A DNA stretch of 64,000 nucleotides from Streptomyces canus (GTDB lineage: Bacteria; Actinomycetota; Actinomycetes; Streptomycetales; Streptomycetaceae). This document shows, piece by piece, positions 42,680-51,207 of this stretch; the first letter of the stretch is position 1; each line of letters starts with the position of its first letter. Below the pieces are notes generated by a model. The model was given only the letters and a program-made list of their open reading frames with translations, was not told the origin of the DNA and made no database searches. The translations under genes and the position numbers were made by a program. Where the stretch lies: the NCBI RefSeq assembly GCF_041435015.1, contig NZ_CP107989.1, positions 7,874,001 to 7,938,000 on the forward strand, read 5' to 3'.

Positions 42680-44074
42680 TTATACGCCCTGACTGACAGA
42701 ACTCATATTGAAATCCGGCACCCGCAGCGCCGGCATCGCGGCCCTGGTGAAGTAGTCGCTCCACTCCCTCGGCAGCGTCTTCTCCGTCCGCCCCGCCTCC
42801 GTCGCCCGCCCCAGCAGGCCGACCGGCGACTCGTTGAACCGGAAGTTGTTGACCTCGCCGGTCACCTCGCCGTTCTCGACGAGGTACACGCCGTCCCGGG
42901 TCAGCCCGGTGAGCAGCAGGGTGGCCGGGTCGACCTCGCGGATGTACCAGAGGCAGGTCAGCAGCAGCCCGCGCGTGGTGTTCGCGACCATCTCCTCGAT
43001 CGAGAGGTCCGAGCCTCCGTCGAGGACGAGGCTGCCGGCCGCCGGGGCGACGGGCAGCCCGGTCAGGCCCGCGCTGTGCCGGGTCGTCATCAGATGCGCC
43101 AGCTCGCCCTGCCGGATCCAGTCGGTGGCGGCGACCGGCAGACCGTTGTCGAACACCGACTGATCGCCACCGGATGAGTGCGCGACCACGAAGGGCGCGG
43201 ATTCCAGGCCCGGCTCGTGCGGGTCGCTGCGCAGGGTCAGCGGCAGCTCGGTCAGCCTCTCGCCGACCCGGGTGCCGCCGCCCGGCTTGGAGAACACCGT
43301 CCGCCCCTCGGCCGCGTCCCGGCCCGACGCCGACCACAGCTGATAGATCAGCAGGTCGGCGACAGCGGTCGGCGGCAGCAGCGTCTCGTACCGCCCGGCG
43401 GGCAACTGGTGGCGCCGCTCGGCCCATCCCAGGCGTACGGCGAGCTCGGCGTCCAGGACTGCCGGGTCGACGTCCTTGAAGTCCCGGGTGGAGCGTCCGG
43501 CCCAGGCCGAGCGGGTCCGGTCCGGCGACTTGGCGTTGAGCTCCAGCGTGCCGTTGGGCTGGTCGTGGCGCAGCCGCAACCCCGTGGACGTGCCCACATA
43601 CGTCGACACGAGTTCGTGGTTGGCGAAGCCGTAGAGCTCGCGGCCACCCGCACGCGCGCGTGCGAAGGACTCGCCGAGCGCCGGCGCGAAGTCGGCGAAG
43701 ACGGCCGAGGACGTCTCGGCGGGTGCGTCCGTGAAGTCCGGGGACTCCGGTACGCCCGTGACCAGCGGCTGGGCGTCCTCGGCGGGCGCGGCACCGCGCG
43801 CGGCGGCCTCCGCGGCCCGCACCAGCGGCTCCAACTCGTCCGCGGTCACCGCGGACCGGGAGACCACACCGGAGGCGGTGCCCTCCTTGCCGTCGACGGT
43901 CGCGACGACCGTCAGCGTGCGCCCGCGCGTGACGCCGTTCGTGGTGAGCGCGTTGCCCGCCCAGCGCAGGTTGGCGGTCGACTGCTCGTCGGCGATCACG
44001 ACACAGCCGTCGGCCCGGGACAGCGCGAGGGCCCGCTCGACGATTTCGTGCGGCTTGTTGGTGCGGGCGCTCAT
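42680..44074 (-). CDS. TldE/PmbA-type metalloprotease subunit
   Basis: 464 residues. It has the TldD/TldE fold but lacks HExxH, as expected for the TldE (PmbA) partner. Family segments: GYAV-like start replaced by GVTRGRTLTVVATVDGKEGT, ELYGFANHELVSTYVG, RTVFSKPGGGTRVGERLTEL and LMTTRHSAGLTGLP. TldD and TldE form a heterodimer that cuts small unfolded peptides. ATGA overlap with the tldD stop. No precursor-peptide gene is evident nearby. Confidence 0.9.
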   Translation of the reverse strand: MSARTNKPHEIVERALALSRADGCVVIADEQSTANLRWAGNALTTNGVTRGRTLTVVATVDGKEGTASGVVSRSAVTADELEPLVRAAEAAARGAAPAEDAQPLVTGVPESPDFTDAPAETSSAVFADFAPALGESFARARAGGRELYGFANHELVSTYVGTSTGLRLRHDQPNGTLELNAKSPDRTRSAWAGRSTRDFKDVDPAVLDAELAVRLGWAERRHQLPAGRYETLLPPTAVADLLIYQLWSASGRDAAEGRTVFSKPGGGTRVGERLTELPLTLRSDPHEPGLESAPFVVAHSSGGDQSVFDNGLPVAATDWIRQGELAHLMTTRHSAGLTGLPVAPAAGSLVLDGGSDLSIEEMVANTTRGLLLTCLWYIREVDPATLLLTGLTRDGVYLVENGEVTGEVNNFRFNESPVGLLGRATEAGRTEKTLPREWSDYFTRAAMPALRVPDFNMSSVSQGV

Positions 44075-45594
44075 CGACCGGCCTCCTGCGTGGTGTTCAG
44101 AATGTTGACGCCCTTGAAGAGGGCCGACGGGCAGCCGTGCGAGACGGCCGCGACCTGGCCGGGCTGGGCCTTGCCGCAGTTGAAGGCGCCGCCGAGGACA
44201 TAGGTCTGCGGGCCGCCCACGGCGGCCATCGAGCCCCAGAAGTCGGTGGTGGTCGCCTGGTAGGCGACGTCCCGCAGCTGTCCGGTGATCCGCCCGTTCT
44301 CGATCCTGAAGAACCGCTGGCCGGTGAACTGGAAGTTGTAGCGCTGCATGTCGATCGACCAGGACCGGTCCCCGACGACGTAGATACCGCGGTCCACGCT
44401 CCCGATGAGGTCCTCGGTCGACATCCCGGCCGGGTCGGGCTGGAGCGACACGTTGGCCATGCGCTGCACCGGGACGTGCCCGGGGGAGTCGGCGTAGGCG
44501 CATCCGTTGGAGCGCTCGAACCCGGTCAGCTTCGCGATCCTCCGGTCCAGCTGGTAGCCGACCAGGGTGCCGTCCTTCACCAGGTCCCAGGACTGGCCCT
44601 CGACGCCCTCGTCGTCGTAGCCGATGGTCGCGAGGCCGTGCTCGGCGGTGCGGTCACCGGTGACGTTCATCAGCTCGGAGCCGTACCTGAGCTTGCCGAG
44701 CTGGTCGAAGGTGGCGAAGGAGGTGCCGGCGTAGGCCGCCTCGTAGCCCAGCGCGCGGTCCAGTTCGGTGGCGTGGCCGATGGACTCGTGGATGGTCAGC
44801 CACAGGTTGGACGGGTCGACGACCAGGTCGTACAGGCCCGCCTCGACACTGGGCGCCCGCATCTTCTCGGCGAGCAGCTCCGGGATCTGCTCCAGCTCGC
44901 TCTCCCAGTCCCAGCCGGTGCCCGTGAGGTACTCCCAGCCACGGCCGACCGGCGGCGCGATGGTCCGCATCGAGTCGAACTCGCCGCTGGACTCGTCGAC
45001 CGACACCGCGGTCAGCTGCGGATGCAGCCGCACCCGCTGCTGCGTGGTCACGGTGCCGGCGGTGTCGGCATAGAACTTGTTCTCGTGCACGGTGAGCAGC
45101 GAGGCGTCGACGTGGTTGACCCCGTCGGCCGCCAGCAGCCGCGCGCTCCAGTCCGCGAGCAGCGCCGCCTTCTCCTCGTCGGGCACGGAGAACGGATCGA
45201 TCTCGTACGACGAGATCCACGTACGGTCGGCGTGCACGGGCTCTCCGGCGAGCTCCACCTGCTCGTCGGACCCGGCCGCGCGGATCACCTGGGCGGAGAG
45301 CTTCGCCATGGCCACGGCCTGCGAGGCGACCTTGGCGGCGGCGTCCAGCGTCAGGTCCACGCCGGACGCGAAGCCCCAGGTGCCGCCGTGGACGACCCGC
45401 ACCGCGTACCCGAGGTCGGTGGTGTCCGAGGACCCGGAGGGCTTGGCGTCCCTGAGGCGCCAGGACGCGCTGCGCACCCGCTCGAACCGGAAGTCCGCGT
45501 GCTCGGCGCCGAGCGCACGCGCGCGTGCCAGCGCGGCGTCGGCGAGGGCACGTAGGGGAAGCGCTGTGAAGGCTTCGTCGATCGTATGAGGCAC
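44071..45594 (-). CDS. tldD: TldD-type zinc metalloprotease subunit
   Basis: 507 residues with the zinc motif HESIGHATELDRALG (HExxxH, near residue 271) and the third ligand probably a Cys in AVSHGCPSALFKG or GAFNCGKAQPGQ. Also LGYAVRVVHGGTWGFAS near residue 65, typical of the family. Works with the next gene's product inside the cytoplasm. GTG at 45594 with AGGAAGAG upstream; longer in-frame starts lack similarity. Divergent from fabG across 251 bases. Confidence 0.92.
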   Translation of the reverse strand: MPHTIDEAFTALPLRALADAALARARALGAEHADFRFERVRSASWRLRDAKPSGSSDTTDLGYAVRVVHGGTWGFASGVDLTLDAAAKVASQAVAMAKLSAQVIRAAGSDEQVELAGEPVHADRTWISSYEIDPFSVPDEEKAALLADWSARLLAADGVNHVDASLLTVHENKFYADTAGTVTTQQRVRLHPQLTAVSVDESSGEFDSMRTIAPPVGRGWEYLTGTGWDWESELEQIPELLAEKMRAPSVEAGLYDLVVDPSNLWLTIHESIGHATELDRALGYEAAYAGTSFATFDQLGKLRYGSELMNVTGDRTAEHGLATIGYDDEGVEGQSWDLVKDGTLVGYQLDRRIAKLTGFERSNGCAYADSPGHVPVQRMANVSLQPDPAGMSTEDLIGSVDRGIYVVGDRSWSIDMQRYNFQFTGQRFFRIENGRITGQLRDVAYQATTTDFWGSMAAVGGPQTYVLGGAFNCGKAQPGQVAAVSHGCPSALFKGVNILNTTQEAGR

Positions 45595-45682
45595 CTGGGT
45601 CTCTTCCTGTCGGCGTGAGGGTGGGCGAGGGGCTGCCCCGATCATGTCGCGGCGACCGGTGTGCGGACCACACGTTTGTGAC

Positions 45683-45760
45683 CGCTGTCGGCAACTTTCT
45701 GTAGGGACCCGACAGCGAGTCCCGTAAGCCACTGTCGGTGCCCGAATGTCCCCGACAGCG
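45683..45760. promoter_or_regulatory. Two CTGTCGG/CCGACAG inverted repeats before fabG
   Basis: CGCTGTCGG (45683-45691) faces CCGACAGCG (45709-45717). CTGTCGG (45732-45738) faces CCGACAGCG (45752-45760). Four copies of one 7-base core within 78 bases, between tldD and fabG. They could be operators for a regulator of the fabG-fabI operon or two alternative RNA hairpins. Confidence 0.5.
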
Positions 45761-45845
45761 ACCGGCCCGATAGGTTTTCGGGGAAGCCGCCTGCCATCCA
45801 CGTGTTCGGGCGGGTGTGTCAGACCCCTATGGAAAGGGTGATCCG

Positions 45846-46550
45846 TTGAGCCGCTCGGTTCTCGTCACCGGAGGCAACCGGGGCATCGGCCTCGCCATCG
45901 CCCGCGCATTCGCCGACGCCGGCGACAAGGTCGCGATCACGTACCGCTCGGGTGAGCCGCCGGCCGGCTTCTTGGCCGTCAAGTGCGACATCACCGACAC
46001 CGAGCAGGTGGAGCAGGCCTACAAGGAGATCGAGGCCGAGCACGGCCCGGTCGAGGTTCTGATCGCCAACGCCGGCATCACCAAGGACCAGCTCCTGATG
46101 CGGATGTCCGAGGAGGACTTCACCTCGGTCGTCGACACCAACCTCACCGGTACCTTCCGCGTGGTCAAGCGCGCCAACCGCGCCATGCTGCGCGCCAAGA
46201 AGGGCCGGGTCGTCCTGATCTCCTCGGTCGTCGGTCTCTACGGCGGCCCCGGCCAGGCCAACTACGCCGCCTCCAAGGCCGCCCTGGTCGGCTTCGCGCG
46301 CTCCCTCGCCCGTGAGCTGGGCTCGCGCAACATCACCTTCAACGTCGTCGCGCCCGGCTTCGTCGACACCGACATGACCAAGGCGCTCACCGACGAGCAG
46401 CGCGAGGGCATCGTGAAGCAGGTGCCGCTCGGTCGTTACGCGCAGCCCGAGGAGGTGGCCGCGACGGTGCGGTTCCTGGCCTCGGACGACGCCTCGTACA
46501 TCACTGGAGCCGTCATCCCCGTTGACGGCGGACTGGGAATGGGTCACTGA
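45846..46550 (+). CDS. fabG: 3-oxoacyl-ACP reductase FabG
   Basis: 234-residue SDR of type II fatty acid synthesis, reducing 3-ketoacyl-ACP with NADPH. VTGGNRGIGLAIA (dinucleotide site), NAGITKDQLLMRM, Ser in SSVVGLYGG and the catalytic pair in YAASKAALVGFARSLA, with GFVDTDMT after. TTG start at 45846 with AAAGGGTG upstream gives the usual N-terminus (SRSVLVTGG); an in-frame GTG 30 bases earlier would add an atypical extension. The fabG-fabI order equals mabA-inhA of mycobacteria. Confidence 0.94.
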   Translation: MSRSVLVTGGNRGIGLAIARAFADAGDKVAITYRSGEPPAGFLAVKCDITDTEQVEQAYKEIEAEHGPVEVLIANAGITKDQLLMRMSEEDFTSVVDTNLTGTFRVVKRANRAMLRAKKGRVVLISSVVGLYGGPGQANYAASKAALVGFARSLARELGSRNITFNVVAPGFVDTDMTKALTDEQREGIVKQVPLGRYAQPEEVAATVRFLASDDASYITGAVIPVDGGLGMGH

Positions 46551-46555
46551 ACACC

Positions 46556-47323
46556 ATGAGCGGAATTCTCGAGGGCAAGCGCGTCCTGATCACCGGTGTG
46601 CTGATGGAGTCCTCCATCGCCTTCCACGCCGCCAAGCTGGCCCAGGAGCAGGGCGCCGAGATCATCCTGACCGCGTTCCCGCGGCCCACGCTGACCGAGC
46701 GCATCGCCAAGAAGCTCCCCAAGCCCACCAAGGTCATCGAGCTCGACGTCACCAACGACGAGCACCTCGGCCGTCTTGCCGACATCGTCGGCGAGGAGCT
46801 CGGCGGCCTCGACGGCGTCGTGCACTCCATCGGCTTCGCGCCGCAGGACGCGCTCGGCGGCAACTTCCTGAACACGCCGTTCGAGTCCGTGGCCACGGCC
46901 ATGCACGTCTCGGCGTACTCCCTGAAGTCGCTCACCATGGCCTGCCTGCCGCTGATGCAGAACGGCGGCTCGGTCGTCGGCCTCACCTTCGACGCGCAGT
47001 ACGCCTGGCCGCAGTACGACTGGATGGGCCCGGCCAAGGCCGCCCTGGAGGCCACCAGCCGCTACGTCGCACGGGACCTGGGCAAGCAGAACATCCGCTG
47101 CAACCTCATCTCCGCGGGCCCGCTCGCCTCGATGGCCGCCAAGTCCATCCCCGGCTTCAGCGACCTGGCCGCCGTGTGGGACAACCGCTCCCCGCTGGAG
47201 TGGGACCTCAAGGACCCGGAGCCGGCCGGCAAGGGCATCGTCGCCCTGCTGAGCGACTGGTTCCCGAAGACCACCGGCGAGATCATCCACGTGGACGGCG
47301 GCCTGCACGCGATCGGCGCGTGA
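46556..47323 (+). CDS. fabI: Enoyl-ACP reductase FabI/InhA
   Basis: 255-residue NADH-dependent enoyl-ACP reductase, last step of fatty-acid elongation. GILEGKRVLITGVLMESSIA at the start (glycine-rich loop of the FabI type), HSIGFAPQDALGG, and the catalytic Tyr and Lys in FDAQYAWPQYDWMGPAKAAL, spaced YxxxxxxK as in InhA. GPLASMAAKSIPGF covers the substrate loop. ATG five bases after the fabG stop, one operon. Terminated by a strong hairpin. Confidence 0.95.
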   Translation: MSGILEGKRVLITGVLMESSIAFHAAKLAQEQGAEIILTAFPRPTLTERIAKKLPKPTKVIELDVTNDEHLGRLADIVGEELGGLDGVVHSIGFAPQDALGGNFLNTPFESVATAMHVSAYSLKSLTMACLPLMQNGGSVVGLTFDAQYAWPQYDWMGPAKAALEATSRYVARDLGKQNIRCNLISAGPLASMAAKSIPGFSDLAAVWDNRSPLEWDLKDPEPAGKGIVALLSDWFPKTTGEIIHVDGGLHAIGA

Positions 47324-47350
47324 CGCTGCCGCTGAGCCTCGGCCGATTCT

Positions 47351-47383
47351 GAGGGCCCCCACCCGTCGAGGGTGGGGGCCCTC
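47351..47383 (+). terminator. Hairpin after fabI
   Basis: Perfect 14-base arms GAGGGCCCCCACCC and GGGTGGGGGCCCTC around GTCGA, 27 bases past the fabI stop. Confidence 0.8.
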
Positions 47384-47539
47384 GACGCTCGGGCCTCCGG
47401 CGCGACGGACGCGGCTCGGGGGTGTCCCGGGATGTCCCCCGTTCGGCCCACCGGCCGCGCGCGGACATCCACAACTGGGCACGCTGGATCACGGGTTCAC
47501 CCGCGATTCCCTCCCCAGCACGGCCGAGGAGGTCCCCTT

Positions 47540-47893
47540 GTGCGCCTGTCCCGCAGTCTGGCCTCAGCGACCGCAGCCGTCTGTCTCGTGATCTCCTTGT
47601 CGTACGAAGCGATGCCGCACACGCGCGTGGAAGCGCCCGGAGCCGCGGCTTCGGAGCTGTTCGGCGCCTCCTGTCGCAGCAGGGTCACCGGTTCCCACGT
47701 GACCACCTACTGCCACAACCCCTATCCGCGCACCGACGGCGTCCGCCTGCACATCGAGTGCGACCGCTGGTGGGACCTCGACACCGACGGCGCCGAGGTC
47801 CAGGCGGGGCCCGCGCAGACCGTGCGGCTGACCGGCCGGTGCTGGAAAGAGGTCCGCTCGGTGTGGGTCAGCCACCGGAAGCTGGCGCGCTGA
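47540..47893 (+). CDS. Small secreted protein with Cys pairs
   Basis: 117 residues. Signal peptide about 1-25 (VRLSRSLASATAAVCLVISL), then a mature part with four Cys (FGASCRS, TYCHNPYP, HIECDRWW, GRCWKE) and a pattern of beta strands, suggesting a small disulfide-bonded extracellular domain. Family unknown to me. GTG start with GAGGAGG upstream. Its end overlaps the convergent GntR gene by 26 bases. Confidence 0.75.
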   Translation: MRLSRSLASATAAVCLVISLSYEAMPHTRVEAPGAAASELFGASCRSRVTGSHVTTYCHNPYPRTDGVRLHIECDRWWDLDTDGAEVQAGPAQTVRLTGRCWKEVRSVWVSHRKLAR

Positions 47894-48563
47894 ACCGTCC
47901 CGGACGGCACAGGAAGGGGTAACCGGCCGCCTCCACGGCGGCCGCCGCCGCGTCGCCCGCGCGGATCGCGTCGACGAGCCGGGCGTGGTCCATGTACGTC
48001 TCCGGCGTCAGCTTCTCGCCGACGTCCTCACGCAGCCAGTCCCGTAGCACCTCGCCGAGGTCCGCGTACATCTCGGTCATCACCTCGTTGTGGGAGGCGG
48101 CCACCACGGCCAGGTGGAAGGTGGCGTCCGCGGTCACGAAGGCCTCCGCGTCGCCCGACTCCCAGGCCTGATCGCGCCGGACGAGAAGCGCGTCGAGCTG
48201 CTTGAGATCCTTCTCGGTGCGCCGCTCGGCCGCCAGCCGCGCCGCGGACGACTCCAGGGTGGACCGCAGCTCGGCGATGTGCCGGGGGTCCGCGTCGGCG
48301 AACCGGCGGTGCATCACGCCGGCCAGCTCACTGGTCGCCACGACGTACGTCCCCGAGCCTTGCCGGATGTCCAGCAGGCCGTTGTGGGCGAGCGCGCGGA
48401 CCGCCTCGCGGACCGTGTTGCGGGCGACCCCCAGCTGCTCGACCAGTTCGGGTTCCGTCGGGATCCGGGAGCCGACCGGCCATTCGCCCGAGGTGATCTG
48501 GTTGCGCAGCGCGGCGATGACCTGCTCGGACAGCGCCGAGCGGCGGGGATGGCTCAGGGGCAT
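47868..48563 (-). CDS. GntR/FadR-family transcriptional regulator
   Basis: 231 residues. Winged HTH (about 5-75): QVIAALRNQITSGEWPVGSR, TEPELVEQLGVARNTVREAV, then NGLLDIRQGSGTYVV. C-terminal FCD ligand domain (about 95-215) with ELRSTLESSAARLAAERR and the metal-type Asp/His pattern DATFHLAVVAASHNEVM. It is divergent from a CynX-type MFS gene, whose promoter it probably controls, and its own, through the operator between them. Overlaps the secreted-protein gene tail to tail. Confidence 0.92.
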   Translation of the reverse strand: MPLSHPRRSALSEQVIAALRNQITSGEWPVGSRIPTEPELVEQLGVARNTVREAVRALAHNGLLDIRQGSGTYVVATSELAGVMHRRFADADPRHIAELRSTLESSAARLAAERRTEKDLKQLDALLVRRDQAWESGDAEAFVTADATFHLAVVAASHNEVMTEMYADLGEVLRDWLREDVGEKLTPETYMDHARLVDAIRAGDAAAAAVEAAGYPFLCRPGRFSAPASGG

Positions 48564-48616
48564 GGCACACCTTCGCACGGGCGGGACGAACGAGGACGCC
48601 CCGGGGATGGACAACC

Positions 48617-48642
48617 AATCATCCTATGATTCTATGATAGGC
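48617..48642. promoter_or_regulatory. GntR operator candidate between regulator and exporter
   Basis: Direct copies of CTATGAT (48624 and 48632) inside a CCTAT...ATAGG inverted repeat; A/T-rich against a G+C-rich background. It ends four bases before the MFS ATG, so bound regulator would block that promoter. Confidence 0.55.
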
Positions 48643-48645
48643 GGC

Positions 48646-50046
48646 ATGGCACGCGAGGAAACCCGGACACCGAAGTCCACGACCGCACCCGGTTCCGCGA
48701 CCGCACCCGGTTCCGCGACCGCACCCGGTTCCGCGATCGCACGCGATTCCGGTGTCGGGCCGCAGGAGGGAGCCGCGGTGCCCGCCACGCGCGCGTGGGC
48801 GGTGCGCCTGGTCGTCGTCGGCATCGTGCTGTCCGCTCTCAACCTCCGCCCCGCCATCACCAGCCTCGGCGCCCTCCTCGAAGAGGTGCGCGACGGACTC
48901 GGTATGAGCGGCAGCATGGCCGGCCTGCTCACCTCGGTCCCCCCGCTGTGCTTCGCCGTCTTCGGCGTCATGGCCCCGCGTCTGGCCCGCCGTTTCGGCG
49001 CGGGCGCGGTGGTGTGCGCCGGCATGGTCGCCATCACGGCAGGTCTGCTCATACGGCCGTACACGGGCTCCACGGCGGGCTTCCTGGCCGCCAGCGCACT
49101 CACCCTCATGGGCATCGCCGTCAGCAACGTCCTGATGCCGGTCATCGTCAAGCGCTGGTTCCCCGACCGGGTCGGCTCCATGACCGGCCTGTACTCGATG
49201 GCCCTCGCCCTCGGCACCGCGGCCGCGGCCGCAGTGACCGTGCCGGTGACCGAGGCACTGGGCGGGAGCTGGCAGTCCGGACTCACGGTGTGGGCCGGCC
49301 TGGCCGCCGCGGCCGTACTGCCGTGGATCCCGCTCGTACGGGACCGGGGGGCCGCCCCGGCGGAGCGGGAGGCCGTGCAAGGGGTCTCCCGGCATGTCCA
49401 CGCGCGCGTGGACGGGGCGGGGCCGGTCCGGCAGACGCACGCGCGCGTGGAGCCGCCCACGCTGCGGATCACCCGGAGCCGGACCGCCTGGGCGCTCGCC
49501 GTGTTCTTCGGGCTCCAGGCCACCGCCGCCTACATCACCATGGGCTGGATGGCGCAGATCTTCCGGGACGCGGGCGTGTCCGCCGGCACGGCAGGGCTGC
49601 TGCTGGCCGTCACGATGGTGATGGGCGTCCCGCTGGCCTTCGTCATCCCGCGCGTGGCCACGCGGCTGCCGCACCAGGGCCCGATCGTGATCGCGCTCGG
49701 CGCCTGCGGCCTCGCCGGATACGCGGGCCTGTACCTCGCCCCGGCCGCCGGCGCCTGGGCCTGGGCCGTCCTGCTCGGCGTCGCCAACTGCGCCTTTCCG
49801 CTGGCCCTCACCATGGTCGGGATGCGGGCCAGGACCGGCGCGGGCGTGGCCCAGCTGTCCGCCTTCGCGCAGAGCACCGGCTATCTGATCTCCATCCCCG
49901 GACCGCTCCTGGTGGGCGTGCTGTACCAGCACAGCGGCGGCTGGGGCCTGCCGATCGCGCTCATGGTCGGCCTGCTGGTCCCGCAGATGGCGGTCGGGGT
50001 GCTGGCGGGCCGCGACCGCACGGTGGAGGACGAGGCGGCCCGCTGA
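48646..50046 (+). CDS. CynX/NimT-type MFS transporter
   Basis: 466 residues, twelve spans, major facilitator of the cyanate/2-nitroimidazole group. LSALNLRPAITSLGALLEEV (about 60-79) is its signature, followed by LTSVPPLCFAVFG. The N-terminus carries three copies of TAPGSA from an 18-base DNA repeat, probably disordered. The central loop between spans 6 and 7 contains two HARV stretches coded by the palindrome CACGCGCGCGTG. Exporter or importer of a small anion is likely; the substrate is unknown. ATG at 48646 used; another ATG lies 12 bases upstream. Confidence 0.88.
   Translation: MAREETRTPKSTTAPGSATAPGSATAPGSAIARDSGVGPQEGAAVPATRAWAVRLVVVGIVLSALNLRPAITSLGALLEEVRDGLGMSGSMAGLLTSVPPLCFAVFGVMAPRLARRFGAGAVVCAGMVAITAGLLIRPYTGSTAGFLAASALTLMGIAVSNVLMPVIVKRWFPDRVGSMTGLYSMALALGTAAAAAVTVPVTEALGGSWQSGLTVWAGLAAAAVLPWIPLVRDRGAAPAEREAVQGVSRHVHARVDGAGPVRQTHARVEPPTLRITRSRTAWALAVFFGLQATAAYITMGWMAQIFRDAGVSAGTAGLLLAVTMVMGVPLAFVIPRVATRLPHQGPIVIALGACGLAGYAGLYLAPAAGAWAWAVLLGVANCAFPLALTMVGMRARTGAGVAQLSAFAQSTGYLISIPGPLLVGVLYQHSGGWGLPIALMVGLLVPQMAVGVLAGRDRTVEDEAAR
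48680..48735 (+). repeat. 18-base tandem repeat in MFS N-terminus
   Basis: Three copies of CGACCGCACCCGGTTCCG begin at 48680, 48698 and 48716, coding (T/A)APGSA. A fourth partial copy follows with changes (GCGATCGCACGCGATTCC). Copy number may vary between strains. Confidence 0.8.
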
Positions 50047-50060
50047 GGTCACCCCGGCAG

Positions 50061-50079
50061 CCCCGGTAAGAGACCGGGG
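50061..50079 (+). terminator. Short hairpin after MFS gene
   Basis: CCCCGGT/ACCGGGG arms around AAGAG, with an alternative ACCCCGG/CCGGGGT pairing. It lies between the MFS stop and the 38-residue gene, so it may end or only attenuate the transcript. Confidence 0.45.
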
Positions 50080-50094
50080 TGCGAGACTGGCCGT

Positions 50095-50211
50095 ATGCCA
50101 GTGCTCGATCCGAACCCCCAAAACGGCCAGAAGAAGATGCTGCTGGTCTTCGGCTCGTTCTTCGCCATCTTCGTCGTCATCGCGATCATCGCGACGATCG
50201 CCTCGCCCTGA
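50095..50211 (+). CDS. 38-residue SGM_5486-type transporter-associated peptide
   Basis: MPVLDPNPQNGQKKMLLVFG opens this 38-residue protein; the remainder is a single membrane span rich in Ile/Phe/Val. The sequence matches my recollection of the SGM_5486 family, tiny proteins found just after MFS-type transporters in streptomycetes. Its position 49 bases after the CynX-type gene agrees. It may be a small regulatory subunit of the transporter (inference). ATG start; ribosome site weak (GGGGTGCGAG). Confidence 0.75.
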   Translation: MPVLDPNPQNGQKKMLLVFGSFFAIFVVIAIIATIASP

Positions 50212-50390
50212 TCCGGGCACCCGTTCCCGGCTCCGACGGTGGGGTTAACCCCCTGTCCCCTAGGGGGCGAGTGTCAGGGTCAACTGGGTGGATCTCCGGA
50301 TGGGTTGAAGGCCCCCGGTTCCGTAACTTCGAGATGTGACCGCGCCACGCCGGTCACCGCCCAGGCCACTCGAAGACAGCGGAGGCACTC

Positions 50391-50597
50391 ATGTCGGCCC
50401 CTACGCACACCCCGCCCCACCCGGCGTCCCGGGGCGGCGTCGACATCCGCCTGCCCTGGTGGGCCCTCGCCCTGCCGACGCTCGCCTTCGTGGTGCTCCT
50501 GGCCCTCATCCTCAACCCCGCCGACGCGCACGCGGCCTCCGGTGACCCGGCCGTCACCCAGTTCCTGGAGCGGGTCCAGCAGCTGATAGCGCGCTGA
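50391..50597 (+). CDS. Small one-span membrane protein
   Basis: 68 residues: polar Pro/His-rich N-terminus, one span (about 23-42, PWWALALPTLAFVVLLALIL), then a short outer helix with PAVTQFLERVQQLIAR. It could also be read as a signal peptide cut after DAHAAS. GGAGG precedes the ATG. Conserved in streptomycetes as far as I recall; function unknown. Confidence 0.75.
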   Translation: MSAPTHTPPHPASRGGVDIRLPWWALALPTLAFVVLLALILNPADAHAASGDPAVTQFLERVQQLIAR

Positions 50598-50662
50598 GCA
50601 CCCATAAAGCCGCCCGTCAACTCCCTGCGCCCCATGGCCTGTTTCATGCGAAGCTGGATCCC

Positions 50663-51181
50663 ATGAGCGTCGCAGAACCCCGCAGGATTGTCCTTTTCCG
50701 GCATGCGAAAGCCGACTGGCCGCAGGTGACCGATCATGAGCGGCCGCTCGCCGACCGTGGCCGCAAAGAATCAGCGGAGGCCGGACGACGACTGGTCGAT
50801 TCCGGCATCCCCTTCGACCTGGCCCTCTGCTCCACCGCGACCCGGACCCGTGAGACCTGGAAGCTCGCCGTGCAGGAGTTCCCGCACCGGCCGAAAACGG
50901 TCTACGAGGAGCGGATCTACGAGGCCTCTCCCGGCGAGCTGATCGCCGTGCTGAACGAAACCCAGGACGACCTGCAGAACGTCGTCCTGATCGGCCACAA
51001 CCCGGGTGTGCAGGGTCTCGCCGACGTCCTTGCCGGCGCCGCCGAGGGTGACGCCCGCCAGCGGATGAGCGCGCGCGGCTTCCCTGCCGCCGCCTTCGCC
51101 GTCCTGACGTTCAGCGGCCCCTGGAAGACCCTGGAGCCGGGCGTGGCCACCCTCGCCGACTACTGGGCACCGTCCGACTGA
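50663..51181 (+). CDS. SixA-like histidine phosphatase
   Basis: 172 residues, histidine phosphatase superfamily, branch of SixA (phospho-His phosphatase). The catalytic RHG motif appears as LFRHAKADW (RHA), followed by DHERPLADRGRKEA-like residues, STATRTRETW (Arg), EERIYEAS (Glu) and the second His in LIGHNPGVQGLAD. All catalytic residues appear present. It acts in the cytoplasm; the target is unknown. ATG at 50663. Ends at a shared terminator with serB. Confidence 0.88.
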   Translation: MSVAEPRRIVLFRHAKADWPQVTDHERPLADRGRKESAEAGRRLVDSGIPFDLALCSTATRTRETWKLAVQEFPHRPKTVYEERIYEASPGELIAVLNETQDDLQNVVLIGHNPGVQGLADVLAGAAEGDARQRMSARGFPAAAFAVLTFSGPWKTLEPGVATLADYWAPSD

Positions 51182-51207
51182 CCGCGACCCCCACCGGCGC
51201 GTGACAC

